Assembly (NCBI RefSeq): GCF_900103585.1
Contig: NZ_FNHV01000015.1
Span: 186,001-250,000 of the forward strand
Direction of reading: 5' to 3'
DNA from: Streptomyces sp. cf386
GTDB taxonomy: Bacteria > Actinomycetota > Actinomycetes > Streptomycetales > Streptomycetaceae
Length of the DNA stretch: 64,000 nucleotides
Positions within the stretch are counted from its first letter, which is position 1. Every line of letters starts with the position of its first letter. This document shows, piece after piece, positions 28,087-35,172 of this stretch. The position numbers were made by a program, and so were the translations under genes. The notes beneath the pieces were generated by a model, which was not told the DNA's origin, made no database searches, and saw only the letters and a list, made by a program, of their open reading frames with translations.

Positions 28087-29370
28087 TCAGCTGGCGGCGC
28101 GGACGACCGCGGCGGCGTTGAATCCGCCCCGGCCCCGAGCCAGTACGAGGGCGGTGCGCAGGGCCAGCGGGCGCGGGCGTCCGGTCACCAGGTCGATGGG
28201 GCAGTCCTCGGCGGGCGCGGTCACGTTCACGGTGGGCGGCACCACCTGGTCGCGCAGGGACAGCAGGGCGGCGGCGAGGTCCAGGGACGCTCCGCCCGCC
28301 GAGAGCCGGCCCGTCATGGTCTTGGGCGCGGTGACGGGAACGCCGTTCGGGCCGAACAGGTCGGCCAGCGCCACCGCCTCGGCACGGTCCTGGTCCCGCT
28401 CGCCGGCCGCGTCGGCGAAGACGACGTCCACCTCGTCACCGGCCGCTCCCGCGTCGGCGAGGGCGAGTTCGGCGGCCCTGCGCAGCCCGGAGGGGTCGCT
28501 CGGGTCCGGGTCGAAGGTGGCCGCGTATCCCGCGACGGCGCCGTAGGGCCGGGCGCCGCGGGCGTGGGCCGAGTCCGCGTCCTCCAGGACGAGCAGGGCT
28601 CCGCCCTCGCCGACGACATGGCCGTCGGCGTCGGCCGAGAAGGGCAGATAGGCACGGTCCGGGCGGTCGCCGGTGCTCATGCGGCCTCCCGCGATGTGGG
28701 CGGCCCAGCCCCACGGGCACAGCGCCGAGTCGACCCCGCCGGTCACCACCAGCCGTACTCCGCGCCGCAGTTGGCGGCGCGCCTGGGCGACCGCGTCGAG
28801 GCCGCCGGCCTGCTCGGTGACCAGCACGCCGCTGGGTCCGCGCAGGTTGTTGCGGATGGAGATCTGACCGGTGTTGACGGCGTAGAACCAGGCGAAGGAC
28901 TGGTAGGCGCTGACGTGCTGACCGCCCTTGCTCCACAGGGCTTCGAGCTCGCGCTGGCCGAACTCGAACCCGCCGGCCGAGGCGGCGGTGATGACGCCCG
29001 CGCCGTACTCGGGGAGCTCTTCCAGGCCGATGCCGCTGTCCCTCAGGGCCTCCTCGGCGGCGACGAGGGCCAGCCGTGTCATGCGGTCGGTCTGGGGCAG
29101 CAGCCGGCTGGGGATCAGGTCGGCGTCGACGAAGCCGGGCACCTCGCCGGCCAGCGACGAGGGATAGCGGCCCGACTCGAACCGGCTGACCGGCCGGATG
29201 CCGCTCTCGCCGCGCAGGACGGCCTCCCACCAGACCGGTGTGGACAGCCCGTTGGGGGCGGCGACGCCGATCCCGGTGACCACGGCGCGGTCGGCGGGTG
29301 TGCCCCGGCCGCTCGGCGCGCTCCCGTGCGGCGCCGCGGACGGGAGGTGTGCGGGGGCGGTGGTGCTCAT
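28087..29370 (-). CDS. Type II PKS chain length factor (KS-beta)
   Basis: A 427-residue ketosynthase homologue in which the active-site Cys is replaced by Gln (Q187 in VTEQAGGLDA), the diagnostic of KS-beta. It should pair with KS-alpha and set the chain length. The N-terminal 25 residues are an Ala/Pro/Ser-rich extension. The ATG at 29370 overlaps the KS-alpha stop by ATGA, giving coupled translation and equal dosage. The chain length cannot be read reliably from the sequence by eye. Confidence 0.95.
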   Translation of the reverse strand: MSTTAPAHLPSAAPHGSAPSGRGTPADRAVVTGIGVAAPNGLSTPVWWEAVLRGESGIRPVSRFESGRYPSSLAGEVPGFVDADLIPSRLLPQTDRMTRLALVAAEEALRDSGIGLEELPEYGAGVITAASAGGFEFGQRELEALWSKGGQHVSAYQSFAWFYAVNTGQISIRNNLRGPSGVLVTEQAGGLDAVAQARRQLRRGVRLVVTGGVDSALCPWGWAAHIAGGRMSTGDRPDRAYLPFSADADGHVVGEGGALLVLEDADSAHARGARPYGAVAGYAATFDPDPSDPSGLRRAAELALADAGAAGDEVDVVFADAAGERDQDRAEAVALADLFGPNGVPVTAPKTMTGRLSAGGASLDLAAALLSLRDQVVPPTVNVTAPAEDCPIDLVTGRPRPLALRTALVLARGRGGFNAAAVVRAAS

Positions 29371-30635
29371 GCCGTCTCCTTCGAGCGGGGGCTGGTGAGG
29401 ACCATGGCGCTCTGGAAGCCGCCGAAGCCGCTGCCGACGCTGAGGACGGTGTCGATGCGCTGTTCCCGGGCGGTGATCGGGGTGTAGTCCAGGTCGCAGG
29501 CCGGGTCGGGTTCGTGCAGGTTGGCCGTGGGCGGCACCGTGCCGTGCTCGATGGCCAGGGCGCTCGCGGCGACCTCCAGCGAGCCGATGGCGCCCAGTGA
29601 GTGGCCGATCATCGACTTGATGGAGCTGACCGGCACCCGGTGCGCGTGCTCGCCCAGGCTCCGCTTGAACGCCGCCGTCTCGTGCCGGTCGTTCTGCTTG
29701 GTGCCGGAGCCGTGGGCGTTGATGTAGTCGATCGCCGTCGCGTCCAGCCGGGCCTCGTCGAGTGCGACGCGGATCGCCTCGGCCATCTCCCTGCCGTCGG
29801 GGCGCAGACCGGTCATGTGGTACGCGTTGCAGCGGCTGGCGAAGCCGGAGATCTCGGCGTAGATGTGCGCGCCCCGGCGGCGGGCGTGCTCGATGTCCTC
29901 CAGGACGAGGACCGCGCTGCCCTCGCCGAGGACGAACCCGTTGCGGGTGCGGTCGAAGGGCCGGGACGCCGTGGCGGGGTCGTCGTTGCGGGGCGAGGTG
30001 GCCTTGATGGCGTCGAAGCAGGCCACGGTGATGGGTGAGATGGGTGCCTCGGTGGCCCCGGCGATCATCACGTCCGCGCTGCCCTCGCGGATCAGCTCGG
30101 CGGCGTGCCCGACGGAGTCCAGACCCGAGGTGCATCCCGTGGAGATCATGGAGACCGGTCCGCGGGCGCCGGTGAGCACGGCGACCTCGGCCGCCATCGA
30201 GCTCGGTACGAAGTAGTCGAAGAGGTGCTCGACGGCGAGCGTGTGGTCCACGTGCCAGTCGGATCCGCCGCGGCTGACGCGGTTGTACTGGACGTCGAGC
30301 CCCATGGTGCAGCCGACCGCGCTGCCCAGCGCGACGCCGGTGCGCAGCGGGTCGAGGTCCGCGTCCAGCCCGCTGTCGGCGACCGCCTCGCGGGCACTGG
30401 TGAGGGCGAACTGTGCGGCCCGGTCGAGGCGTTCGGCCTCCTCGGAGGTGAAACCGTGCTCGGCCGGGTCGAAGTCGACCTCGGCGGCGATCCGGGAGCG
30501 GAACGGCGAGGCGTCGAAGAGGCTGATGCCCCGGGTCGCGGTGCGTCCGGCGGTCAGCTGCTCCCAGAACGCCTTGGTGCCCACCCCTCCGGGGGCGACG
30601 ACGCCTATTCCGGTGATGACGACACGACGGTTCAT
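29367..30635 (-). CDS. Type II PKS ketosynthase KS-alpha
   Basis: A 422-residue condensing enzyme with the complete active site: Cys168 in ISTGCTSGLD, His308 in NAHGSGTKQND, Lys340 and His345 in SSIKSMIGHSLGA. It elongates malonyl units on the ACP together with KS-beta. The ATG at 30635 overlaps the thioesterase stop (ATGA). TE, KS-alpha and KS-beta are thus co-translated, an uncommon arrangement in which the thioesterase comes first. Confidence 0.96.
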   Translation of the reverse strand: MNRRVVITGIGVVAPGGVGTKAFWEQLTAGRTATRGISLFDASPFRSRIAAEVDFDPAEHGFTSEEAERLDRAAQFALTSAREAVADSGLDADLDPLRTGVALGSAVGCTMGLDVQYNRVSRGGSDWHVDHTLAVEHLFDYFVPSSMAAEVAVLTGARGPVSMISTGCTSGLDSVGHAAELIREGSADVMIAGATEAPISPITVACFDAIKATSPRNDDPATASRPFDRTRNGFVLGEGSAVLVLEDIEHARRRGAHIYAEISGFASRCNAYHMTGLRPDGREMAEAIRVALDEARLDATAIDYINAHGSGTKQNDRHETAAFKRSLGEHAHRVPVSSIKSMIGHSLGAIGSLEVAASALAIEHGTVPPTANLHEPDPACDLDYTPITAREQRIDTVLSVGSGFGGFQSAMVLTSPRSKETA

Positions 30636-31501
30636 CGGCTGTCCCTTGTGGCTGTCCCCATGGGCATGGGTGATCTCCTGCTGGTTCCGGTGTGGTGGGG
30701 GCCGCGCGGAGCGCCGTGCGCCGGCCGGTCCTGCGGGATCGGTACGGGCACCGGTGCGGTGCGCCCCGCGAAACGGGTGAGGGTGCGACAGGCCCGGCCG
30801 AGCAGACGGGGCAGTTCACGGTCGCGGAGGAAGAAGTGGTCGCCGGGAAGCACGCGCTCGACGAACGCGTCCGTCGTCCACTCCCGCCAGCCGGCCATGA
30901 CGCCGGGTCCGGCGATCGGGTCCCGCCGGCCCGCGACGGCCAGCAGCGGGACGCCGAGGGGCCGGGTCGCGGCGCCGCGCAGGGCGCGGGCCAGCCGCAG
31001 GTCGTCACGGAGGACGGGCAGCACGGCCCGGTACCAGGTGCCGCCGGGCCGGGCGCCGGGCGGTACGGCACCGAACGACGAGAGCATCGCGACCAGTTCG
31101 GTGTCGGAGGCCTCCGCGCTGTCGGCTAGGGGGGTCACGGCGTCGGGCGGCGGGCAGGCGCCGACGGCGACCAGGGCGGGTGCGGGAAGTCCGGCGTCGG
31201 CCAGTGCGCGGGCCAGGCTGTAGGCGACGAGGCCGCCCAGGCTGTGTCCGTACAGGATGTAGGGGCGTGGTGGGACCGGCAGCGGGCCGAGCGAGCGCAG
31301 CAGGTCGGCGATGAGTGCGGGGCGTTCGGTGAGCCGGGGCTCGTCCCGGCGCTTCTCCCTGCCGGGGAGCAGCACCGGCCGTAGCCCCATCGCGGGGTCG
31401 GGCCGCTGCCGCCACCGGTGGAAGGCGGACACGCCTGCCCCGGCGTGTGCGAAGCAGTACACCGGCACGGGCTCGTGGTCCCTCGCCGCTTCCCCCGTCA
31501 T
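30632..31501 (-). CDS. Type II thioesterase (alpha/beta hydrolase)
   Basis: A 289-residue protein of the GrsT/TEII family: the N-terminal FAHAGAG motif, nucleophile Ser87 in YGHSLGG, an Asp in the loop VAGRRDPIAGPG, and a catalytic His in LPGDHFFLRD. The C-terminal 35 residues are Pro/Arg-rich. TEIIs edit misloaded or stalled carrier proteins and in some systems release the product or a starter. It is the first gene of the minimal PKS operon. ATG at 31501 has GGAGGAC upstream, and a candidate SARP promoter lies about 50 bp upstream. Confidence 0.9.
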   Translation of the reverse strand: MTGEAARDHEPVPVYCFAHAGAGVSAFHRWRQRPDPAMGLRPVLLPGREKRRDEPRLTERPALIADLLRSLGPLPVPPRPYILYGHSLGGLVAYSLARALADAGLPAPALVAVGACPPPDAVTPLADSAEASDTELVAMLSSFGAVPPGARPGGTWYRAVLPVLRDDLRLARALRGAATRPLGVPLLAVAGRRDPIAGPGVMAGWREWTTDAFVERVLPGDHFFLRDRELPRLLGRACRTLTRFAGRTAPVPVPIPQDRPAHGAPRGPHHTGTSRRSPMPMGTATRDSR

Positions 31502-31547
31502 GAGTCCTCCTCGGCCTGCCGGTTCTCGTGTGCTCCGGATACCGGCA

Positions 31548-31590
31548 AGCCTGGTCGACGGGCCTCGAACGGCACTTGAGACGCTCAGGA
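31548..31590 (-). promoter_or_regulatory. Candidate SARP-activated promoter of the minimal PKS operon
   Basis: On the minus strand heptamers TCCTGAG (from 31590), TCAAGTG (from 31579) and TCGAGGC (from 31568) are spaced exactly 11 bp. Eight bases after the last one is CAGGCT (31553-31548), a NANNNT -10 element. This is the geometry known for ActII-ORF4/DnrI-type SARP promoters. The leader to the ATG is about 40 nt. Confidence 0.7.
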
Positions 31591-31638
31591 CCTGCGCGGC
31601 CTCCGCCCCGTGCAGGTCCTGGTCCGCGGGCCGGTCAC

Positions 31639-32457
31639 TCAGGCGGCGAAGGGCTGGAAGGCGGGTGCCTGCCGGACGCCGGGGACGTCGAGCGCCGGGT
31701 CGGCGGTGAGCACCGCGTGGTGCACTCGCTGCAGCTGGGTGGAGGGTTCGAGGCCGAGTTCCTCGACGAGCCGGCCGCGCAGGGCGTGGTAGACGTCCAG
31801 CGCCTGGGCCTGGCGCCCGCAGCGGTACAGCGCCACCATGGCCTGCGAGTGCAGTCCCTCGTGCAGCGGATGGCGGGCGACGAGCGCCGTCAGCTCGGTG
31901 AGCAGCGCGGCGTGCCGGCCCCTGGCGAGGTCCGCGTGGATGCGCAGTTCCAGTGTGCCGAGCCGGCTCTCCTCCAGCCGTACGGTCTCGACCTCCAGGA
32001 TCGTGCCGGCCCGTACGTCCACCAGCGCCGGGCCCCGCCACATCTCCAGCGCCTGCCGCAGCAGGCAGGACGCCCGCTCGTTGTCCCCCGCGTCGAAGGC
32101 CGTGCGTCCCTGCTCCACCAACTGCTCGTACACGTGGGCGTCCAGCGCGTCCGGCGGGGTGCGCAGCAGATAGCCGCCGTGGCTGGTGACCAGGATGTCC
32201 TTGGCCGTGTGCGGGGAGTCAGGTCCGAGTGCCGCGCCTATGCGGCGGCGCAGCTGAAGGATGTAGGTCTGCAGGGTGGTCAGCGCGCTGCGCGGGAGCT
32301 CCGTTCCCCAGATCTCCTCCATCAGTGTGGGGACGGGCATGATCCGGTTCCGGTGGAGGGCCAGCAGCGCGAGGATCTGCCTCGGCTTGCCGGCGGTGGG
32401 CACGATCGAGCTCCCGGCGAGTTGAGCGTCCAGCGGTCCAAGAACCTTGATTTCCAC
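31639..32457 (-). CDS. SARP-family pathway-specific activator
   Basis: A 272-residue Streptomyces antibiotic regulatory protein. Residues 1-95 form an OmpR-like winged helix (GKPRQILALLALHRNRIMPVPTL; TTLQTYILQLRRRIG). Residues about 100-245 form the BTAD domain (HVYEQLVEQGRTAFDAGDNERA; RGRHAALLTELTALVARHPLHEGLH). Length equals DnrI-type activators and no extra ATPase domain is present. GTG at 32457 follows AGGAGGAAA. It is monocistronic between the PKS operon and the divergent RiPP locus. The 11-bp-period TCGA-type repeats in front of six cluster transcription units are its likely targets. Confidence 0.95.
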   Translation of the reverse strand: MEIKVLGPLDAQLAGSSIVPTAGKPRQILALLALHRNRIMPVPTLMEEIWGTELPRSALTTLQTYILQLRRRIGAALGPDSPHTAKDILVTSHGGYLLRTPPDALDAHVYEQLVEQGRTAFDAGDNERASCLLRQALEMWRGPALVDVRAGTILEVETVRLEESRLGTLELRIHADLARGRHAALLTELTALVARHPLHEGLHSQAMVALYRCGRQAQALDVYHALRGRLVEELGLEPSTQLQRVHHAVLTADPALDVPGVRQAPAFQPFAA

Positions 32458-32550
32458 GACGTTTCCTCCTGCTTGAACGGTGGATCAACGCTGACACCGG
32501 GGCCGGAACGACCACCAGTGCGGGCGTCCTCAAGGCGGAGTGAATGTCGC

Positions 32551-32579
32551 CATGGGTGACCCATGAAGACTTCATGGAC
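32551..32579. promoter_or_regulatory. Nested CATG palindromes upstream of the RiPP precursor
   Basis: Two perfect 7-1-7 palindromes overlap by their CATG: CATGGGT-G-ACCCATG (32551-32565) and CATGAAG-A-CTTCATG (32562-32576). Read another way, CATGGGT, CATGAAG and CATGGAC are direct repeats at exactly 11-bp spacing (32551, 32562, 32573). The site lies between the divergent SARP gene and the precursor gene, about 95 bp before the latter. No NANNNT box follows at 8 bp. A dimeric regulator such as the nearby NarL-type response regulator could bind cooperatively here. Confidence 0.65.
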
Positions 32580-32670
32580 GACGCGTGACGACCGCACTGG
32601 CCGCACCGACGGCCTGCTGGGGATGCTTCTGCTCGTCGCTTTCCCCACCTCGTCACTCAGGAGCACACCC

Positions 32671-32814
32671 ATGAACAGGACGACCACCGCCCCCACCTCC
32701 GTGTCCCCCGCCTGCGGCGACGACCTGGTCCTGGAAGACCTGGCGCCGCAGGCCACGGAGGAGTTCCAGCCCGGTACCTGCATCTGCTGGGTCGAGGACC
32801 GGTTCGACGCCTGA
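32671..32814 (+). CDS. TOMM (azole/azoline RiPP) precursor peptide
   Basis: A 47-residue peptide starting at ATG 32671 with CAGGAGC as ribosome binding site. The N-terminal 30 or so residues are a leader: Thr/Ser/Pro-rich start, then an acidic amphipathic DDLVLEDLAPQATEEF like the leader segments bound by RiPP recognition elements. The C-terminal part, from about Q33, is QPGTCICWVEDRFDA. The only cyclisable residues in it are Thr36, Cys37 and Cys39; a further Cys15 lies in the leader. It is followed at 78 bp by the cyclodehydratase gene, so the assignment rests on size, leader character, Cys-containing C-terminus and position. I know no characterised family with this core. Confidence 0.8.
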   Translation: MNRTTTAPTSVSPACGDDLVLEDLAPQATEEFQPGTCICWVEDRFDA

Positions 32815-32823
32815 CGCCGGCCC

Positions 32824-32847
32824 ACCGCCCACCGCAGAACGGGCGGT
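32824..32847 (+). terminator. Hairpin between precursor and cyclodehydratase genes
   Basis: A 7-bp perfect inverted repeat ACCGCCC/GGGCGGT with a 10-base loop, 10 bp after the precursor stop. In RiPP operons such a stem often lets the precursor be made in excess over its enzymes. Attenuation here is an inference. Confidence 0.5.
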
Positions 32848-32892
32848 CCGGTCTCAGCGCAGTGAACTCGTCCGGGCTTTTCAGGGGGGAAC

Positions 32893-35172
32893 GTGAACAA
32901 CTCGCCGGCCACCGCACCGTGCCTCGCCTTCAAACCGCATCTGACGGCGGAGGTGGTCCCGGACGAAGGGGCGTACCTCGTGTCCGAGCGCGGGGTGAGC
33001 GCGCTGCGCGGAACCGGGGTGACCGCCCTGGTGCCGCTGCTGGACGGGACCCGCACCCGGGACCAGGTGATCGCCGAGGCCTCCGCCGCAGTGCCCGAGC
33101 AGACGGCCCGCACGGTCCTCGACCGGCTCGATGACGCCGGTCTGCTCGCGCCGTGGGAGTCCGCCTGCCAGGACCGCGCCTCCGAACTGGCCTTCTGGGA
33201 ACTGGCCGGCATGGACGCCCCCGCCGCCGTGCGGCAGACCCGCGCCGGTACGGTCGGCGCCCTGGCCGCCCGGGCCGGGGCGGCGGAGGTGCCGGAACTG
33301 GCCGACGCGCTGAGGGCGGCCGGGCTGCGGCTGCACTCGGGCAGCGGACGGCCCGAGCTGGCGGTGGTGGTCTGCGACGACTACCTCGACCCCGCGCTGG
33401 CGGAGGTGGACGCCGCGCACCGCGCCGCGGGCACCCCCTGGCTGCTGGTCCGCACCGGGGGCGACAGTCCCTGGATCGGCCCGGTGTTCCGGCCGGGCGA
33501 GACCGCCTGCTGGCACTGCGCCGCCCACCAGCTGCGCCGCAACCGGCCGGCCGAGGCGCACGTGGACCGGTCGCTGGGCCGACGCGTGGTGCTGCCGCGC
33601 TCCTCGCTGGCGGCGGGCCGTGCCCTCGGCCTGCATCTGGCCGCGCTGGAGGCGGTCAAGTGGCTGGCCGGCTACCGCTATCCGGGCCAGGACGCCATCT
33701 GGACCCTGGACAGCCTGGGCCTGAACGGGCGGCGCCATCCCCTCGGACGCCGCCCGCAGTGCCCGAGTTGCGGCACCCCGGACCTCGTCACCCGGCGCAC
33801 CGACGCCCCGTTCGTCCCCCGCAGCCGTGCCAAGGCCGACCAGGACGCCGCGGGAGACCGGGCCCTGACACCCGCACAGGTCATGGCCGAGTACGGGCAT
33901 CTCGTCGACCCGCTGACCGGGGTCGTCAAGGAGATCCGCCGGGACCGGCGCGGTCCCGAGTTCCTGAACTGCTTCCACGCGGGCCACAACCCGGTGGCCC
34001 GTCCCAGGGGTCTCTCGTCGGTCCGGGCCGGGCTGCGCAGCCACAGCTCGGGCAAGGGCACGAGCGAGCTCAACGCCCGGGTGAGCGCGCTGTGCGAGGC
34101 GCTGGAGCGGCACAGCGGCTACTTCCAGGGCGACGAGCCGACGCTGCGGGCCAGTTGGCGGGAGCTCTCCGGAGAGGCCGTCCACCCGGACACGGTCCAG
34201 CTGTTCCACCCACGGCAGTTCGCCGACCGGGAACAGTGGAACGCCGCCCATGCCCCGGCGCACCGGGTGCCCGAACCCTTCGACCAGGACGCTCCGCTCG
34301 ACTGGACGCCGGTGTGGTCGCTGACCGCGAACACCCGCCGGCTGTTGCCGACCGCCCTGCTGTACTACGACGCGCCGGGCGGCCCGGGTGCCCGGTCCTG
34401 CCTGGCGAACTCCAACGGATCGGCGGCGGGGAGCAGTGCCGAGGACGCCCTTGTGCAGGGGTTCCTGGAACTCGTCGAGCGGGACGCCGTCGCGCTGTGG
34501 TGGTACAACCGCACCCGTCAACCCGGCCTGGACCTAGGCGCGTTCGGCGACGCCTGGGTGTCCGGGGTCCGCGACGCGCACGCCCGCCTGGGCCGCGAGG
34601 TGTGGGTGCTCGACCTCACCAGCGACCTGGGGATTCCGGTCTTCGCCGCGTTGTCCCGCCGTACCGGCACCCGCACCGAGGACATCTCGCTCGGGTTCGG
34701 CGCCCACTTCGACCCACGGATCGCGCTCCGCCGGGCGGTGGCCGAGCTCAATCAGATGCTGCCGCCCGTCGTGTCGGCACCCGGTGACGGCACGGGGTAC
34801 GCCTGCGACGAGCCGGCCGCGCTCGACTGGTGGCGGACGGCCACGGTCGACGGCCACCCGTACCTGGTGCCCGATCCGCGCGCGGCGGTGCGCGCCCCCG
34901 GCGACTTCGTCCACCACGACCGCCGCCCCGACCTCCTCGACGACATCCGCACGATCGAGGACCTGACCCGCGCCCACGGCCTGGACCTGCTCGTGCTCGA
35001 TCAGACCCGGCCGGATCTCGGCCTGCCCGTGGTGAAGGTGATCGTGCCCGGACTGCGCAGCTTCTGGGCACGGTTCGGTCCCGGCAGGCTCTACGACGTC
35101 CCCGTGCGCCTGGGCCGCCTCGACACCCCCATCCGCTACGAGGACCTCAATCCCGTTCCGCTCTTCCTGTGA
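32893..35172 (+). CDS. Fused ThiF/RRE-YcaO azoline cyclodehydratase
   Basis: A 759-residue fusion of the two cyclodehydratase components. Residues about 10-90 look like a winged-helix peptide recognition element. Residues 100-300 are the E1/ThiF-like partner with a zinc site from C206-x2-C209 (CWHC) and C290-x2-C293 (CPSC). The rest is a YcaO domain with the ATP-binding residues in SSGKGTSELNARVSALCEALERH and LELVERDAVALWW. The C-terminus NPVPLFL resembles the Pro-rich end needed for TOMM YcaO activity. It should use ATP to convert Cys/Ser/Thr of the precursor into azolines. The GTG at 32893 follows AGGGGGGA. This architecture speaks against thioamidating YcaOs. Confidence 0.93.
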   Translation: MNNSPATAPCLAFKPHLTAEVVPDEGAYLVSERGVSALRGTGVTALVPLLDGTRTRDQVIAEASAAVPEQTARTVLDRLDDAGLLAPWESACQDRASELAFWELAGMDAPAAVRQTRAGTVGALAARAGAAEVPELADALRAAGLRLHSGSGRPELAVVVCDDYLDPALAEVDAAHRAAGTPWLLVRTGGDSPWIGPVFRPGETACWHCAAHQLRRNRPAEAHVDRSLGRRVVLPRSSLAAGRALGLHLAALEAVKWLAGYRYPGQDAIWTLDSLGLNGRRHPLGRRPQCPSCGTPDLVTRRTDAPFVPRSRAKADQDAAGDRALTPAQVMAEYGHLVDPLTGVVKEIRRDRRGPEFLNCFHAGHNPVARPRGLSSVRAGLRSHSSGKGTSELNARVSALCEALERHSGYFQGDEPTLRASWRELSGEAVHPDTVQLFHPRQFADREQWNAAHAPAHRVPEPFDQDAPLDWTPVWSLTANTRRLLPTALLYYDAPGGPGARSCLANSNGSAAGSSAEDALVQGFLELVERDAVALWWYNRTRQPGLDLGAFGDAWVSGVRDAHARLGREVWVLDLTSDLGIPVFAALSRRTGTRTEDISLGFGAHFDPRIALRRAVAELNQMLPPVVSAPGDGTGYACDEPAALDWWRTATVDGHPYLVPDPRAAVRAPGDFVHHDRRPDLLDDIRTIEDLTRAHGLDLLVLDQTRPDLGLPVVKVIVPGLRSFWARFGPGRLYDVPVRLGRLDTPIRYEDLNPVPLFL

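Noticed and set aside
28087..30635. Fatty acid synthase FabF pair instead of a polyketide KS/CLF
   Set aside because: The second protein has Gln in place of the active-site Cys, and the genes sit with aromatases, cyclases and a SARP regulator.
32563..32814. Longer 83-residue version of the RiPP precursor starting at 32563
   Set aside because: The upstream part overlaps the CATG palindromes and lacks a ribosome binding site. The ATG at 32671 has a good one and gives a typical leader.
32893..35172. YcaO for thioamide or amidine formation
   Set aside because: The fused ThiF-like domain, zinc cysteines, Pro-containing C-terminus and adjacent SagB-type dehydrogenase indicate azoline formation. 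No TfuA partner is present.
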